64,000 nucleotides of DNA from Pipra filicauda (Eukaryota; Chordata; Aves; Passeriformes; Pipridae): positions 5,152,721 to 5,216,720 of the forward strand of contig NW_024104998.1 of NCBI RefSeq assembly GCF_003945595.2. Direction: 5' to 3'. The translations under genes were made by a program, and so were the position numbers. This document shows, piece by piece, positions 49,001 to 57,930 of the stretch (positions are counted from its first letter, which is position 1; each line of letters begins with the position of its first letter). The notes beneath the pieces are model-generated. The model was given only the letters and a program-made list of their open reading frames with translations. It was not told the origin of the DNA and did not search any database.

Positions 49001-49703
49001 CGCACTGCGGGACTCCCTTCACGGCGGGCGCAGGGGGACGGATGCTGCCTTATCTTCGGTCGCACCCGTGAGGAGAGGCAGAAGGGCCCCTGAAAGCATG
49101 GCCGGGGGCCGAGCCAAGGTGTTACCTGCGCTGAGGCTAGGGAGGTGACGGGGTGCGATCCTGCCCTGGGGAGGGGTCCTGCCCCCGCTCCCGGAGTCGC
49201 GGTCAGCCGGGTGCCACCCGGGCTCTGCGCTGGGGACGCGGTGGGAGCCGCGCCGGGAGCCCGTGGGGAGGGACGGGACGGGACGGGACGGGGCGGGGCG
49301 AGCCCGAGCGCCAGGCGCTCCTGTCTTGCAGCTCCCGACCTCTGAGAGATGGGAGAAGCGCCTTTTGCGTCGGATCGCTCCGGTTCCTCCCGAGGAGTGC
49401 GGCCACCGCCTCTCTCCCGCCCTGGCCGCTGGAGCCACCGCCGGCAGCGCCGCCCGTCCCGTCCCGTCCCGTCCCGTCCCGCTGCACCCGGATCGGACCC
49501 AGCTGCAGCGCGGGGGTCGTGGCTGCCGGCGATGAGCCCGCGGCTGCCCGGACCGCGGGACCAAAGTGCCCGGTCACCGCCGGGCGGCACCGAGCGCTAC
49601 TTACTGTGTCGGCGACGGGACCCCTACGGGCGTCCTCGCCCGCTTCCCCTCCGGTCCCGGCGGGATGGGCGGCCAGGATCGGCGGCTCGCCGGCCCCACG
49701 CAT
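30876..49703 (-). CDS. RGS20: RGS20 (RGSZ1-type), regulator of G protein signalling 20
   Basis: Five coding exons on the - strand in transcript order: 49703-49605, 37565-37417, 33427-33341, 32515-32281 and 31064-30876. They join in one frame to about 252 residues. RGS20 is a GTPase-activating protein for Gi-family alpha subunits, especially Gz, and acts at membranes. Visible parts in order are a short N-terminus (MRGAGEPP...), MGSERTEMRKRQ, a cysteine string CCFCWCCCCSCSC that is palmitoylated in the family, a variable linker, and the RGS domain (about 120 residues from TLEEVNAWAQSFDK to SAIYKDLL). The C-terminus is KPAEA. All internal junction phases agree. Identity is highly confident from the RGS domain and cysteine string; exon 1 is less certain. 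The gene converges on TCEA1, the arrangement I recall for mammals. Promoter use in the CpG island is inferred. Confidence 0.96.
31065..32280 (-). other. RGS20: RGS20 intron between the two RGS-domain exons
   Basis: GT-AG on the - strand, 1.2 kb. No other feature is seen. Confidence 0.92.
32281..32515 (-). CDS. RGS20: RGS20 exon encoding the first half of the RGS domain
   Basis: 235 bp, beginning with the last base of a split Ser codon. It encodes PAPTLEEVNAWAQSFDKLM, then AFREFLRTEFSEENMLFW and ends YISILSPKE. The Glu-Asn-x-x-Phe-Trp block and following helices are typical of RGS domains. Acceptor is cctcaag, donor is gtatat. Confidence 0.97.
32516..33340 (-). other. RGS20: RGS20 intron upstream of the RGS-domain exons
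   Basis: GT-AG on the - strand, 0.8 kb. No other feature is recognised. Confidence 0.9.
33341..33427 (-). CDS. RGS20: RGS20 linker exon
   Basis: 87 bp encoding LTVRNQDEERARTTSHELQ and then AEGIPNCEE, ending with two bases of a Ser codon. It starts with the last base of the final Cys of the cysteine string. LTVRNQ and SHEL match the vertebrate protein; the rest is diverged, as expected for a linker. Confidence 0.93.
33648..33712 (-). mobile_element. Degraded CR1 3' end
   Basis: 'gatcatagatccatagaat', followed by an 'aagaatcatcaggtccag'-like segment, resembles the reverse complement of a CR1 3' terminus. It is short and diverged. Confidence 0.55.
33713..33788. repeat. TA/TATG-rich simple repeat
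   Basis: An imperfect run of tatatatg and gtatac units directly next to the degraded CR1 end. Confidence 0.7.
37417..37565 (-). CDS. RGS20: RGS20 cysteine-string exon
   Basis: 149 bp beginning CCC ATG GGA after the acceptor tcttgcag. It encodes P, then MGSERTEMRKRQM, a variable stretch, and GSNACCFCWCCCCSCS, ending with two bases of the last Cys. The donor is gtaacc at 37416. The cysteine string is the family's palmitoylated membrane anchor. The internal Met could also serve as a start for a shorter form. Confidence 0.95.
40546..41170 (+). mobile_element. Non-LTR retrotransposon (LINE) reverse-transcriptase C-terminal fragment
   Basis: An open frame to the TAG at 41071-41073 carries blocks typical of the C-terminus of LINE ORF2 proteins: LQWAGHVSRMKDHRLPK, then ILLYGELATGCHKRGAPKRR, a Trp-rich REAWR segment, and a terminal Cys/His motif (CAFCNQTCLSRIGLFSH) like those in several invertebrate-type LINE clades. 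It is not CR1, the dominant avian LINE. It is 5' truncated, lacking most of the reverse transcriptase and the endonuclease. After the stop come about 100 bp of 3' UTR and an A-rich tail. The last 175 codons have no stop, so the copy may be fairly young. RTE-like (AviRTE) is one possibility, but the clade is not assigned. It is opposite in strand to the host gene RGS20. Confidence 0.85.
45110..45176. repeat. A-rich low-complexity tract
   Basis: Runs of A separated by ccaaaa units. It could be a retroposon tail, but no element body is recognised beside it. Confidence 0.6.
46630..46667. repeat. (GGTTTT)n simple repeat
   Basis: About four GGTTTT units with flanking T runs. Confidence 0.75.
47418..47760. 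repeat. Degenerate ~35-bp tandem array with four AP-1 motifs
   Basis: TGACTCA occurs exactly at 47418, 47489, 47523 and 47592. The intervals of 71, 34 and 69 are close to multiples of 35. Further diverged unit starts are TGACATT (47554), TGATTCA (47619), CGATTCA (47656) and TGACACT (about 47720), often followed by 'gtact' and 'gctg'. The array is in RGS20 intron 1, about 2 kb from its first exon. TGACTCA is the AP-1 (Fos/Jun) consensus; enhancer activity is inference. Confidence 0.6.
49271..49300. repeat. (GGACG)n pentamer array
   Basis: Four exact GGACG units (49271-49290), then two GGGCG variants. Confidence 0.9.
49455..49479. repeat. (CGTCC)5 pentamer array, inverted relative to 49271
   Basis: Five exact CGTCC units, the reverse complement of the GGACG array 164 bp away. 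The two can form a stem of about 20 bp. Confidence 0.9.
49605..49703 (-). CDS. RGS20: RGS20 exon 1, coding part (RGSZ1-type N-terminus)
   Basis: 99 bp from ATG (49703-49701) to the donor ACA|GTAAGT at 49604. The 33 residues begin MRGAGEPP and include HPAGTGGEAGE. The human short isoform, as I remember it, begins MRTADGGEP with a later SPAG, a similar pattern. Phase 0 at the donor joins correctly to exon 2. No other in-frame ATG is seen upstream in the open stretch back to 49859, and the start context is weak. This is inference from frame, donor and resemblance. Confidence 0.72.
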
Positions 49704-50014
49704 GCGCCCGGTCCCCGCGGACTCTCCCGGTGCCGGCCGGGGGTGGGCTCCGCTGCCGCGACCGCAGCCGGAGAGAGCGAGGCCGGCAACCCGCGCTCCC
49801 CGCCCCGGCACGGCCCGACGGGGTGGGCTGCGCCGGGCCGCCCCCGGCGAGACGAACACCGGGGGCCGCTACGGCTCAGGGTCGGTTTGCAACGGGATTG
49901 AACGCGGCAGCGCCCGCACCGCGGCGGCGGAGTGGGGAGGGCGCGGGGGGAGCCATGGGGCCGGCGTCGCCTGGAGAAATGCCGGAGGGACCGGCGTGGG
50001 AGCGTGTGAATGGA

Positions 50015-50059
50015 GTGTGTGTGTGTGTGTGCGTCTGTGTGTGTGTGCGTCTGTGTGTG

Positions 50060-50091
<32 letters not shown>

Positions 50092-50095
50092 CGCG
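50015..50095. repeat. (GT)n microsatellite with GC interruptions
   Basis: About 80 bp of GT repeats broken by gcgtct. It lies about 310 bp upstream of the RGS20 ATG and would be (AC)n on the transcribed sense strand. Alternating purine-pyrimidine sequence of this kind can adopt Z-DNA. Confidence 0.95.
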
Positions 50096-50978
50096 CCGAG
50101 GGGAGGGGTGGGAAGGGTTTAGAGAGGCGGCGGTGCCGCCTCGGGACTTGGTACTGATGCTTCAATACAGATGCCTTACAGGAGAGCCGGGCTTATCAAC
50201 CCGGGGTTGGAACACGGTCGCATTTTAAGTGACTGCAGGGATACATATCTTCCCATCCCCCTGCTGCCTCCTGCCTTCCAGCCGCTCACAGCTCACCGCC
50301 GCCGGGCTCTCCCGGGCTGGCTCTCCTGTTCCAGCGGGGCAGCTGTGACCCGGCTGCGGCAGCCGCGCAGCGCGGCCCCGGGGAAGGGGAGTGCCCGGGG
50401 CCGCTGGGCTCGGCGCTCACCCCGCTCCTTCGGGTCGGCCCTCTCGGCAGCGGCGCCCTTACCAACACCGCCACGTTTTGGGGATTATCTCACCGATAAC
50501 GATCCGCCGCCTCCACTCCCCGGGCAGTCCCACATGCCGTCTGCCGGAGAAGGGTTAACGGGACGACTGCGGCTGGCTAGTGCCACCGCCGTCCACGGGC
50601 AGAGTGACACTGTCTTCCCGTGAAACCCAGACTGATTCGATGCGTGAACGCTCTGCGCGTTCCCGGTTCCCGGAGCGGGACTCCCGGTTGCCGTCTGGGC
50701 TGGTCGCTTCCCGCCCGCGCACCGGGTGCGGTGCACGGCGGCCACGGGAGCCGCCTCGCTGGAGCCCGCGGACCCGGGAAACGCTGGGGATGGCAGATGG
50801 GGAGCAGCGAGCTTCGCCTGTAGCGCCTGGGGCTCTGAGCCGCGGGAGCTCGCCCTGCGCCCCCGAGACTCCCACGCCAGTGCCGGCTGGGACACGTGGG
50901 CGGACAGCGGCTTCCCTGGCGCGGGGAGTAGGAGGAGGAGAAGGAAGGGGCAGATGCGGCCCCAGGAGCGGTACTCAC

Positions 50979-51329
50979 GGCGCCGGGAGGCTCGGGGGCA
51001 GCGCGGGGCTGCGGCGGCTCGGCTCCGTGGCACGCCGGGCATCTCCGGCTCTCCGAGGGGAGGCGGCTGGGCGGCGGCGGCGGGGCCGGGGCGGAGGCCG
51101 GCGGCGGCTCAGCCCAGCGGCCCCGCAGCAGCGCGGCGAGCGGGCAGCGGGCCCCGGGCCCGGCCAGCAGCGCCGCCAAGCACGAGGGGCAGAAGTGGGG
51201 CCCCGGCGCGTCTCGACGAGGCGCGGAGACGAAGCGCGGGCAGGGCCGGCGGGCGGGGAGCTGCGGCCGCAGGAAGGGACTGGAGAGCAGAGCTGACAGC
51301 GGGACGAGGGGCCTGGCAGGCCTCGGAGT
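50979..51329 (-). CDS. RGS20: Candidate alternative RGS20 coding exon (long-isoform type)
   Basis: The - strand is open for 117 codons between a possible acceptor (a CT-rich tract including (CT)n, then cacgctgcag ending at 51330) and a strong donor GCC|GTGAGT at 50978. Both borders are phase 0, so it would join correctly to exon 2 at 37565. The peptide is Pro-, Ala- and Arg-rich, with segments LSALLSSPF and APRRD. The human long isoform as I recall it has LLSSPLSSL and APRRR in the same order upstream of MGSERM. GC-rich sequence is often open by chance, and no first exon to precede it was found, so this stays tentative. Confidence 0.33.
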
Positions 51330-51373
51330 CTGCAGCGTGCGGGGGAGGTGTGGGAGCGGGGTGACGGGGCGGG

Positions 51374-51396
51374 AAGAGAGAGAGAGAGAGAGAGAA
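51374..51396. repeat. (GA)n microsatellite
   Basis: About ten GA units. On the - strand it is a (CT)n tract 45-65 nt upstream of the candidate acceptor at 51330. Confidence 0.9.
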
Positions 51397-52039
51397 ACAC
51401 AAAGTGAGCATCACCCGGGGGGGGGGAAGGAAAAGCAGGGACCCTGCACAGCCCAGCAGAGCCCGTCCACCGAGGTGCTAATCCGAGGGGTGGAGGGGTA
51501 GCAGCCTTGAACCTCCACCGCCTACCTCCGCACGCCCTGCATGCACGCTCTGTGTTTTTAACTTTTCTGAGCCGGCCCTTTAGGTGAGGGCTAGAGGAGA
51601 CCTCTCCTACCCAGCCAGTGATCTGGGGGTGGGGGCTGGCCATAGTGCCAGAGGAGCATGGGGAATATGTCGGCCACTTACTATTTACGCGAAAAGAGCA
51701 CCTCCAAAAAAAATCCCCACCCAAAAAGCCAACCGCAAACGACGGACGGAGCTGTGGCGGCGGCAGGCGGGCGAAGTGGCGGGGATGGGAGCGGAGCAGA
51801 GCCACGGCCGCCCGGCCCTGTCCAGGGTCCTGACCCTTCCCCTCCACCTCCCGCAGTGGCCGGGCAGCTCAGCGAGCCCGCCCCGCTCTGCAGGCGGCAG
51901 GGCAGCGTAACCTTGCCCTTCTTTGCTGAGTGTCACTGTCCTGCGGAGCGGAACCCGCCTTGCTAGACCACGAGCCCTAGCTGAGTAGGAACTGACAGAA
52001 ATCACCAGCATGTGGGCTCTGCCTCTCTTTTTTTCTAGC

Positions 52040-52116
52040 AGTGATTTCTACCTCCTCCTGTTCAAGGCTTCATTTTTTCAATCAAGGTCCAGCCCTTCCC
52101 AAAACATCATCCCTAT
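52040..52116. repeat. Direct repeat, copy A (77 bp)
   Basis: About 90% identical to 53330-53406, sharing the exact core 'tcaatcaaggtccagccctt' and 'aaaacatcat'. It matches no repeat family I know. Confidence 0.85.
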
Positions 52117-52959
52117 TTCTGGCCTACAACCAGACATCAAAGAGACAGGGAGGAACTGAAGCCTGCACAGTGTGAAAAAAGTCCTTCCCACAGTGATGGC
52201 ACTGCCTTTGAAGGCCAAAGGCACTGCTACTTCAGTGGGATAACACTGCTATGGTGCCCTTGATGCCAGGGAAAGGTGCTTGTTAGAGCTGAGACTAGCG
52301 GGGAAAGCTGCCATTCCTGCACAGAAGGAGAGTTTGCTGTTGCTTAGCAGCAGAGAGTTCCCCTAGATGTGTTTAGAGAGATGAACTAGGGTAGAAGCTG
52401 GATAATGTTCCCAGGAGAATAGAAAGATAGAAAGGTTTATTCCTGCCCCACGACTTCAGTATTTCACCATCCCAATGGCAAGGAGTTCTGCAAATCTCTG
52501 CCCCTTTGGTCATGGCAGAAAGCACACAACTGGGATGTTAAATAGACTTCTGTGCTGAACCATAATTGCCAAGACCCGGAGAGGACCTATGGAGATATTA
52601 CAGGCTTGATAATTAGAATTAAATGATACTGCCTCACTGTCAGAGAAAAGGGAGGAAAGTCTCAGTACGTGTACCAAGGCAGTTGTTCATGTGGCCTAAG
52701 ACCAAGCTCAAAATACCTGTTAACACTACTGGTCTTTGAATTCAGCTCTTAGTCTCTCTGCCAGGAAGGGCAGTCATTTAATTCAGACTGGTGAGTAAAT
52801 GTGCCTCCTCTAAGACCTCTCTAGTCTATGGTCATAGGTGGCTTTCTAAATCTTAGCAGGAATGCTTGAACAAGTTCATGTTTAAAATACTGGCATAGTG
52901 TAACTTCTTTGTGTGTGTTCTTGCTCCATCGTCCTTTGCATTTCTCTCAGGAAAGTCAC

Positions 52960-53042
52960 GACCTATTGTCCCTGCCCATGGTAGGGGGTTTGGAATAAGA
53001 TGATCTTTAAGGTCTCTTCCAACTCAACCATTCTATGGTTGT
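52960..53042 (+). mobile_element. CR1 LINE 3' end
   Basis: 'ccctgcccatggtaggggg', then 'agatgatctttaaggtctc' and 'ttccaactcaaccattctatg' is the canonical CR1 3' terminus in sense orientation, 5' truncated. Confidence 0.88.
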
Positions 53043-53329
53043 AAATAACAACTAATTAAAGAAGTTTGGTTTTGTTTTTTTTTTTCTCCAAAATTAATGA
53101 CACACAGTGATGGTGCATAGTATTGTATAAAAATGTGGTACTTATGCTCCCTAGTATAAATCTTGTTAGATAAACAAATCCACCTAAGCTAACTGTCTTC
53201 CAGTGATTGGTGTTTGTAGGGTAATCTGTCTAGCTCTGTAGGCAGGTACATCTGCATCACTGCATATCTACACAGCCACCTAAATCCTGAAACAGCTAAG
53301 TTGTGTGGAGGCCTAATGTCCTTTCTCGA

Positions 53330-53406
53330 AGTGTTTTCTACCTGTTCTTGTTCAGGGCTTCATTTCTTCAATCAAGGTCCAGCCCTTCTCAAAACATCAT
53401 TCCTAT
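53330..53406. repeat. Direct repeat, copy B (77 bp)
   Basis: Second copy of the segment at 52040-52116, same orientation, offset 1290 bp. The CR1 3' end at 52960-53042 lies between the two copies. Confidence 0.85.
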
Positions 53407-54258
53407 CGGGGATATCGTCCTTTAATGTCCTAAGGTTGGTAACATAGTCAGCTTCTCCTTTCTCCCTGAATAATGGATGCATGCTGATGTCCAGCTGTAT
53501 AAGACAGAACTGCATAAACAAGTGCTTGGACTTCAATGAAATGGGGTTTAAGGTTGAGGGAGCTGAGAGACACAGATTGAAACCCTCTCTCTCTCTAAAA
53601 GAATTTAGAAATGCACATGCATTTCTCATGTGCAAAAGAAAATTCCCTCAGTCATGAGAGCAGCTTGCTTTGCACGTGCGTGGCTGTGACCTTACTCTTG
53701 GTCTCCATGACCGCTCTGCTTTGTTCAGGTTAATTCAACTTCACTAGGACAGAAAGAAAGCAAAATGTGAACACCTTGACAATCTAGCTAGGCATGGGAG
53801 TATTTGACCTGGCTCTTTCTTCTGTTCCAAAAAATAGATTATGGAAAATTGATGTTTACATATGAGCTGTGTATTTAATAAAATTATCCCATATACTGGC
53901 ACCTTTGAGTGTAACATACTAGGTAAATAATAAATCAGGATTCGATTTCAATATTGATATTATCTACTATTATATCAGGTATCAGAAAACCCATCTCTAG
54001 CACTTATTAGACTTTTCTGAATATTTCACATTAGTCTACATAAGCTATTGATAAACTTTTAGGAAGTGGTCTGCAGTAGTTTTATTTAATTCTATGTCAG
54101 AAAGGAATGTTTTTATCTGAGGGTGTCCTTGTTATTTATATTTTATATTGTCCCTTTGTATGCTTCTTAGACTCCAGCCTCCCTCTTTCTGCCAACTTGT
54201 CCAGTTAATATATCTTCCTAATTTTGTCTCTGTGGAAGTGAAGAAACCTGTTATAGTT

Positions 54259-54288
54259 TTTATTTATTTTATTTTATTTTATTTTTTA
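54259..54288. repeat. (TTTTA)n simple repeat
   Basis: About five pentamer units with slight variation. Confidence 0.85.
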
Positions 54289-56206
54289 CTGAAAATTTGT
54301 ATGGCACCTTTTTTAAAAAAAATAAATTTGTTCTCATTGTTAAGAACACGTTACAAGAAAGGTAATACGTATCTATATTTTAATAACATTGTATTCCAAC
54401 ATTCTTCCAGTCACTCTTCAATGGGTGACATAATGCACATATTAGCTCTTTTCAGGCCTGTTTGGCTCTAACATGTTAGGGCAGATTGCTGGGCCTCATA
54501 CCTGAACTTCTGCTCCTTGCCCAAGGAGAGGTCATACACATTTGTATGGCAGCTTATGGGTACTAGGCTATTTCAGTGTTTCATGCTCACTTAAATTGTT
54601 AAATAGAGAGTTTTTAGACTGTTGAATGGAGCTGATTCATAGTGAATTAGGGAGCAATTCAAACAGAGAGTAAGAAGCCATTTTTGACTTTTTTCTTGAC
54701 ATGAAAGTGCACTTGTTACAAATTATTTTGAAGATTGAGAGGCTTTTGTGGGAGAGGAGATATTTTCAGAAGGAGAATGAGTTTCCAGGGACTTTAGCTA
54801 AACTTCAATTTTATTTATATATCAGCAGTATTCTAATATTTTCTTTCTTTTATCCCTTAATAAAAGCTAAAAATGTAAAAAGAAAAATAAAAGATACATT
54901 TAAATAACCATATTTTGAAGTGAACATAATACCAGTGATATTAGGGGAATCAACTTTGTTAAACTTTTAAATATTTATATCTTTTCAACATCAGTTTCTT
55001 ACAGGTGTAAGTAACTTTCCTTCATGGATCTATTAGTCATTGCTTTCAAATAGAAGACGTGTTGATGGGAGGCAGAATAAACCAAAGTCTTCAAACATGT
55101 AAGACCAACTATAGAGTAGCATGGTCCCACAGACCATTAACTAACTTGTCCTACATGCAGGGATGCTTTTTAGTACTTAATTTTTCATCAACATTAATGG
55201 TAATGTGTTAGTTCACCAGTAGAATTCATTTTGTGTAAGCCCAAGTGTGAAAGTCCCACTGTGAAGTTCTTCCCGATGCCATGTCATTCATAATGTCACA
55301 GGGTGTCTCTTAGCTTTTTGCTGGAGGATTAAGTTTCCTCAAGACTAGATGCTAAAACCTGTGATTGCATTACATTAGGACTAATGCTCAAAAATTATCA
55401 CAGCAGTTAGATTTGGTTTAGATCTCTGTGCAGGCAGAATGTTTTTTAATTGGTGGCTCTGCTTAGAGCTTTGATAGTTATTTCAGCACCATAAGGTTAT
55501 TTTCTAGGGTAATGTATTTTCTCAGAGTTGTCCAGTCCCATAGGTATGTTCTGCCAAAACTCTTAGCTTCAATATTTGTATCAGTCAGTCTCTACTCCAA
55601 AGCTGCCCAAAGTCAGGGCACCGTGTCCACTCGCAATTCTGTTTCTTTTCCACTCCTACATATCACATATTTGTTACTTCTAAGGCAGAGGAAAACTTAA
55701 AGACAAGTAACATTTGAGATGGAATTAAATATAAGAAATAAGGACATGATTTCTAGTAATAGGACTGAATGCTGGATTTCAGAGCGCCAGAGTCAGCTCA
55801 GCGACAGTTCTACTCCCCCTTCTGGCCCCAGTCCAGCTGATGGGTGCAGACTCCGTGGGGTTTGTGAGCCCTCGGATGGAGCTCTGTGGTGCAACTCATG
55901 TGCTTAAAATCTTGGTGACTCAGAGATTCTGGCAGATTGACAGACTACCCAGGAAGTCGGTGGCTTGGGCAAAGAAGGTCTAATTAGAAATCGCCATATG
56001 ACACATACAGAAAATGAAATATTTGCTGAAGTGCGACTGCATTAAGAAACTCTGTTTTTCATTTTATTTGTCATGTTTGGCAAACTGAAGCTTTACTATA
56101 TTGTCTGACCCTCTTACCTGATGAATTACAATAAATAAATAAAAATATAATGCCAACAACATTTTTTTAAAAATCATGAGATTAACATCTTTAATTCTAT
56201 CGTCTG

Positions 56207-56310
56207 GGTTTGGGTTTGTTTGTTTGTTTTGGTTTTGTTTTGGTGTGTGGCTGTGGTTTTGTGTGTGTGTGTGTGTGTGTGTGTGGTTTTGTTTTGTTTT
56301 GTTCTTGGTT
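56207..56310. repeat. GT/GTTTT-rich low-complexity tract with (GT)n core
   Basis: (GT)12 or so at about 56260-56286, flanked by gtttt and gttttg units. Confidence 0.9.
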
Positions 56311-56339
56311 TGTGTTTGGGGTTTTTTTCCCCCAGAAAC

Positions 56340-57930
56340 CTTCGAATTATTTGGAATCATTAAAAATACTTATAGGTTAGGCTTGATTAAAAAAGAAACA
56401 TCTCTTCCATCACAAGAACTTTCCATTAGTGTATGTCCCGACGACATGAAAGACCATGTACCAAATGTCTGGGCAAAATGTTGACCAGAACGAGATTAGC
56501 TTCTACATACAAAACTGTGAGTTTTCAAACGATGGAGGAAGCTGCTTGGTAACGCTCATTACAAGCTTCCAGAAGGTGTCACTGTGCACCTATATTTTGA
56601 ATGGGAAACCTCAACATTTAAGTATTACTGCCAAAGCACTATTCCTCCTTTTGCTATTAAGGCTTCTCTTCTCAATCCATAATGGAAATTAAAAGAACAA
56701 TAGAGAAAAATATTCTTTTTTTTTTTTTTCATAATTAGAAAAGGAAAAATATCTTCATAATACCACTGTCACTCAAGAGGTACCTATCTAACCTTGACCT
56801 GCCGAAATATTCCTGATATACTGTGGGTCATGCATAACCTGATTATTATGCAGGATCCTTACCACACGTGCTTGGTAAGTAATAAATACAGTTAAATTAA
56901 AGAAGAAATCAAAACTGACATGACTGCACTTTTTATGTCTATAAAGGAGTTAGTAGTTACATTCTAGAGCTGGTTCAGAAAAGAAGATTAACAGGGCAAT
57001 TTGGAACCAGTGCTCCTGAACAGATCAAGATTTCAGAGTAGCTGGGTAGTTCAAAGTGAATCTGAAAGCCTGGTTGCACATTGTGGCCGCACAGTAATAT
57101 TCCAGCTTGACAAGATTCCTGAGGAAGACACTGTGATTTTTGCCATTAACTTCCATCAGGTTTTGGATCTTATAAAATATGGACGCATTCAGAAAATTAT
57201 GCAGCCACGTTAAAAGACTGATGGGAGAAAACAGAGCTCTCTTATAGGACGTGGTGGAAAATATGAAAAGAGAAATGTACTAAAATTCCTCTGAAAAAGA
57301 AGAACAAAAGAATAAACAACGGGCAATCAGAGACTGCTAAAGAGTATGAGGTTAAAAGACAGTATCAGAAACAAGAATACTGTAGGCTGATAGATGCTGT
57401 CATGAAGAGCAAACTCTGTATTTGTCTCATTGCAAACTAGATTGAGTTAGTGACCAGAAGTATTTATCCAGCATCTTAAAAAGGTATATGAATGATGATG
57501 AGAGGAAAAAGAACTGACTTAATAAGAATGACAGTGAGGAGAAGGTGTAAATATATTTTGGAAATGGGAAAACTTCAGGTGATATCTATGCCAGAGTACT
57601 GATTTATCAGCGGTACTGAACTCTTATCCCTGTCATGTAGATATCCCTGTGGAAGTGAATGGAAAGGCCTGAGGCTTTGTTGCAGAATTTCTCACTAATA
57701 TTTCTTTCAGAGATGCCCTGTGTGATCTTGCCCATGTAGGAGTACCCGCCTGGATTAGAGTGACTGTGATTGCAGACAGCACAAATTACTGGCTGAATGT
57801 CATGTTTGCTTTAGGCTTAAGAGCAGATTTACAAATGGTATCAGTTCCCTTGATACCACAAATACTGAGTTACAACTTAAAGTCAGAGAGGATCTCAAGT
57901 AGACAAAAAAAAAACAAACAAAAAAAGGCT
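56340..57930 (+). pseudogene. Unidentified decayed coding-like fragments
   Basis: Three blocks read like protein on the + strand but are broken by stops and frame changes: about 56340-56690, 57001-57213 (with LDKIPEEDTVIFAINFHQVL) and about 57595-57900 (with CDLAHVGVPAWIRVTVIADS, and an in-frame TGA near 57670). An A-rich run follows at 57906-57928, which could be a retroposed poly(A) tail. I do not recognise the parent protein. It could be a processed pseudogene, an old mobile or viral insertion, or chance. Confidence 0.25.

Larger units (their letters stand above)
37566..49604 (-). other. RGS20: RGS20 intron 1 (12 kb)
   Basis: It runs from the donor GTAAGT next to the CpG-island exon to the acceptor at 37566. 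It holds a non-LTR retrotransposon fragment (about 40546-41170), A-rich and (GGTTTT)n simple repeats, a degenerate tandem array with AP-1 motifs (47418-47760), and the 3' flank of the CpG island with inverted GGACG/CGTCC arrays. No other gene is recognised. Confidence 0.75.
48960..51960. promoter_or_regulatory. RGS20: CpG island containing RGS20 exon 1
   Basis: About 3 kb of very GC-rich sequence with many CpGs, against an AT-rich background on both sides. It contains the inferred first coding exon of RGS20 (49605-49703), a second candidate exon (50979-51329), and (GT)n and (GA)n tracts. No TATA box is assigned. It probably acts as the RGS20 promoter; it could also serve a + strand gene lying beyond the window (ATP6V1H is the neighbour I recall in human). 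Confidence 0.8.

Noticed and set aside
48853..51847. Many long overlapping open frames (up to 334 codons) on both strands
   Set aside because: They lie in the CpG island, where stop codons are rare. The products are low-complexity Arg/Pro/Gly/Ala and overlap in several frames. Only the two segments with good splice sites and phase are kept.
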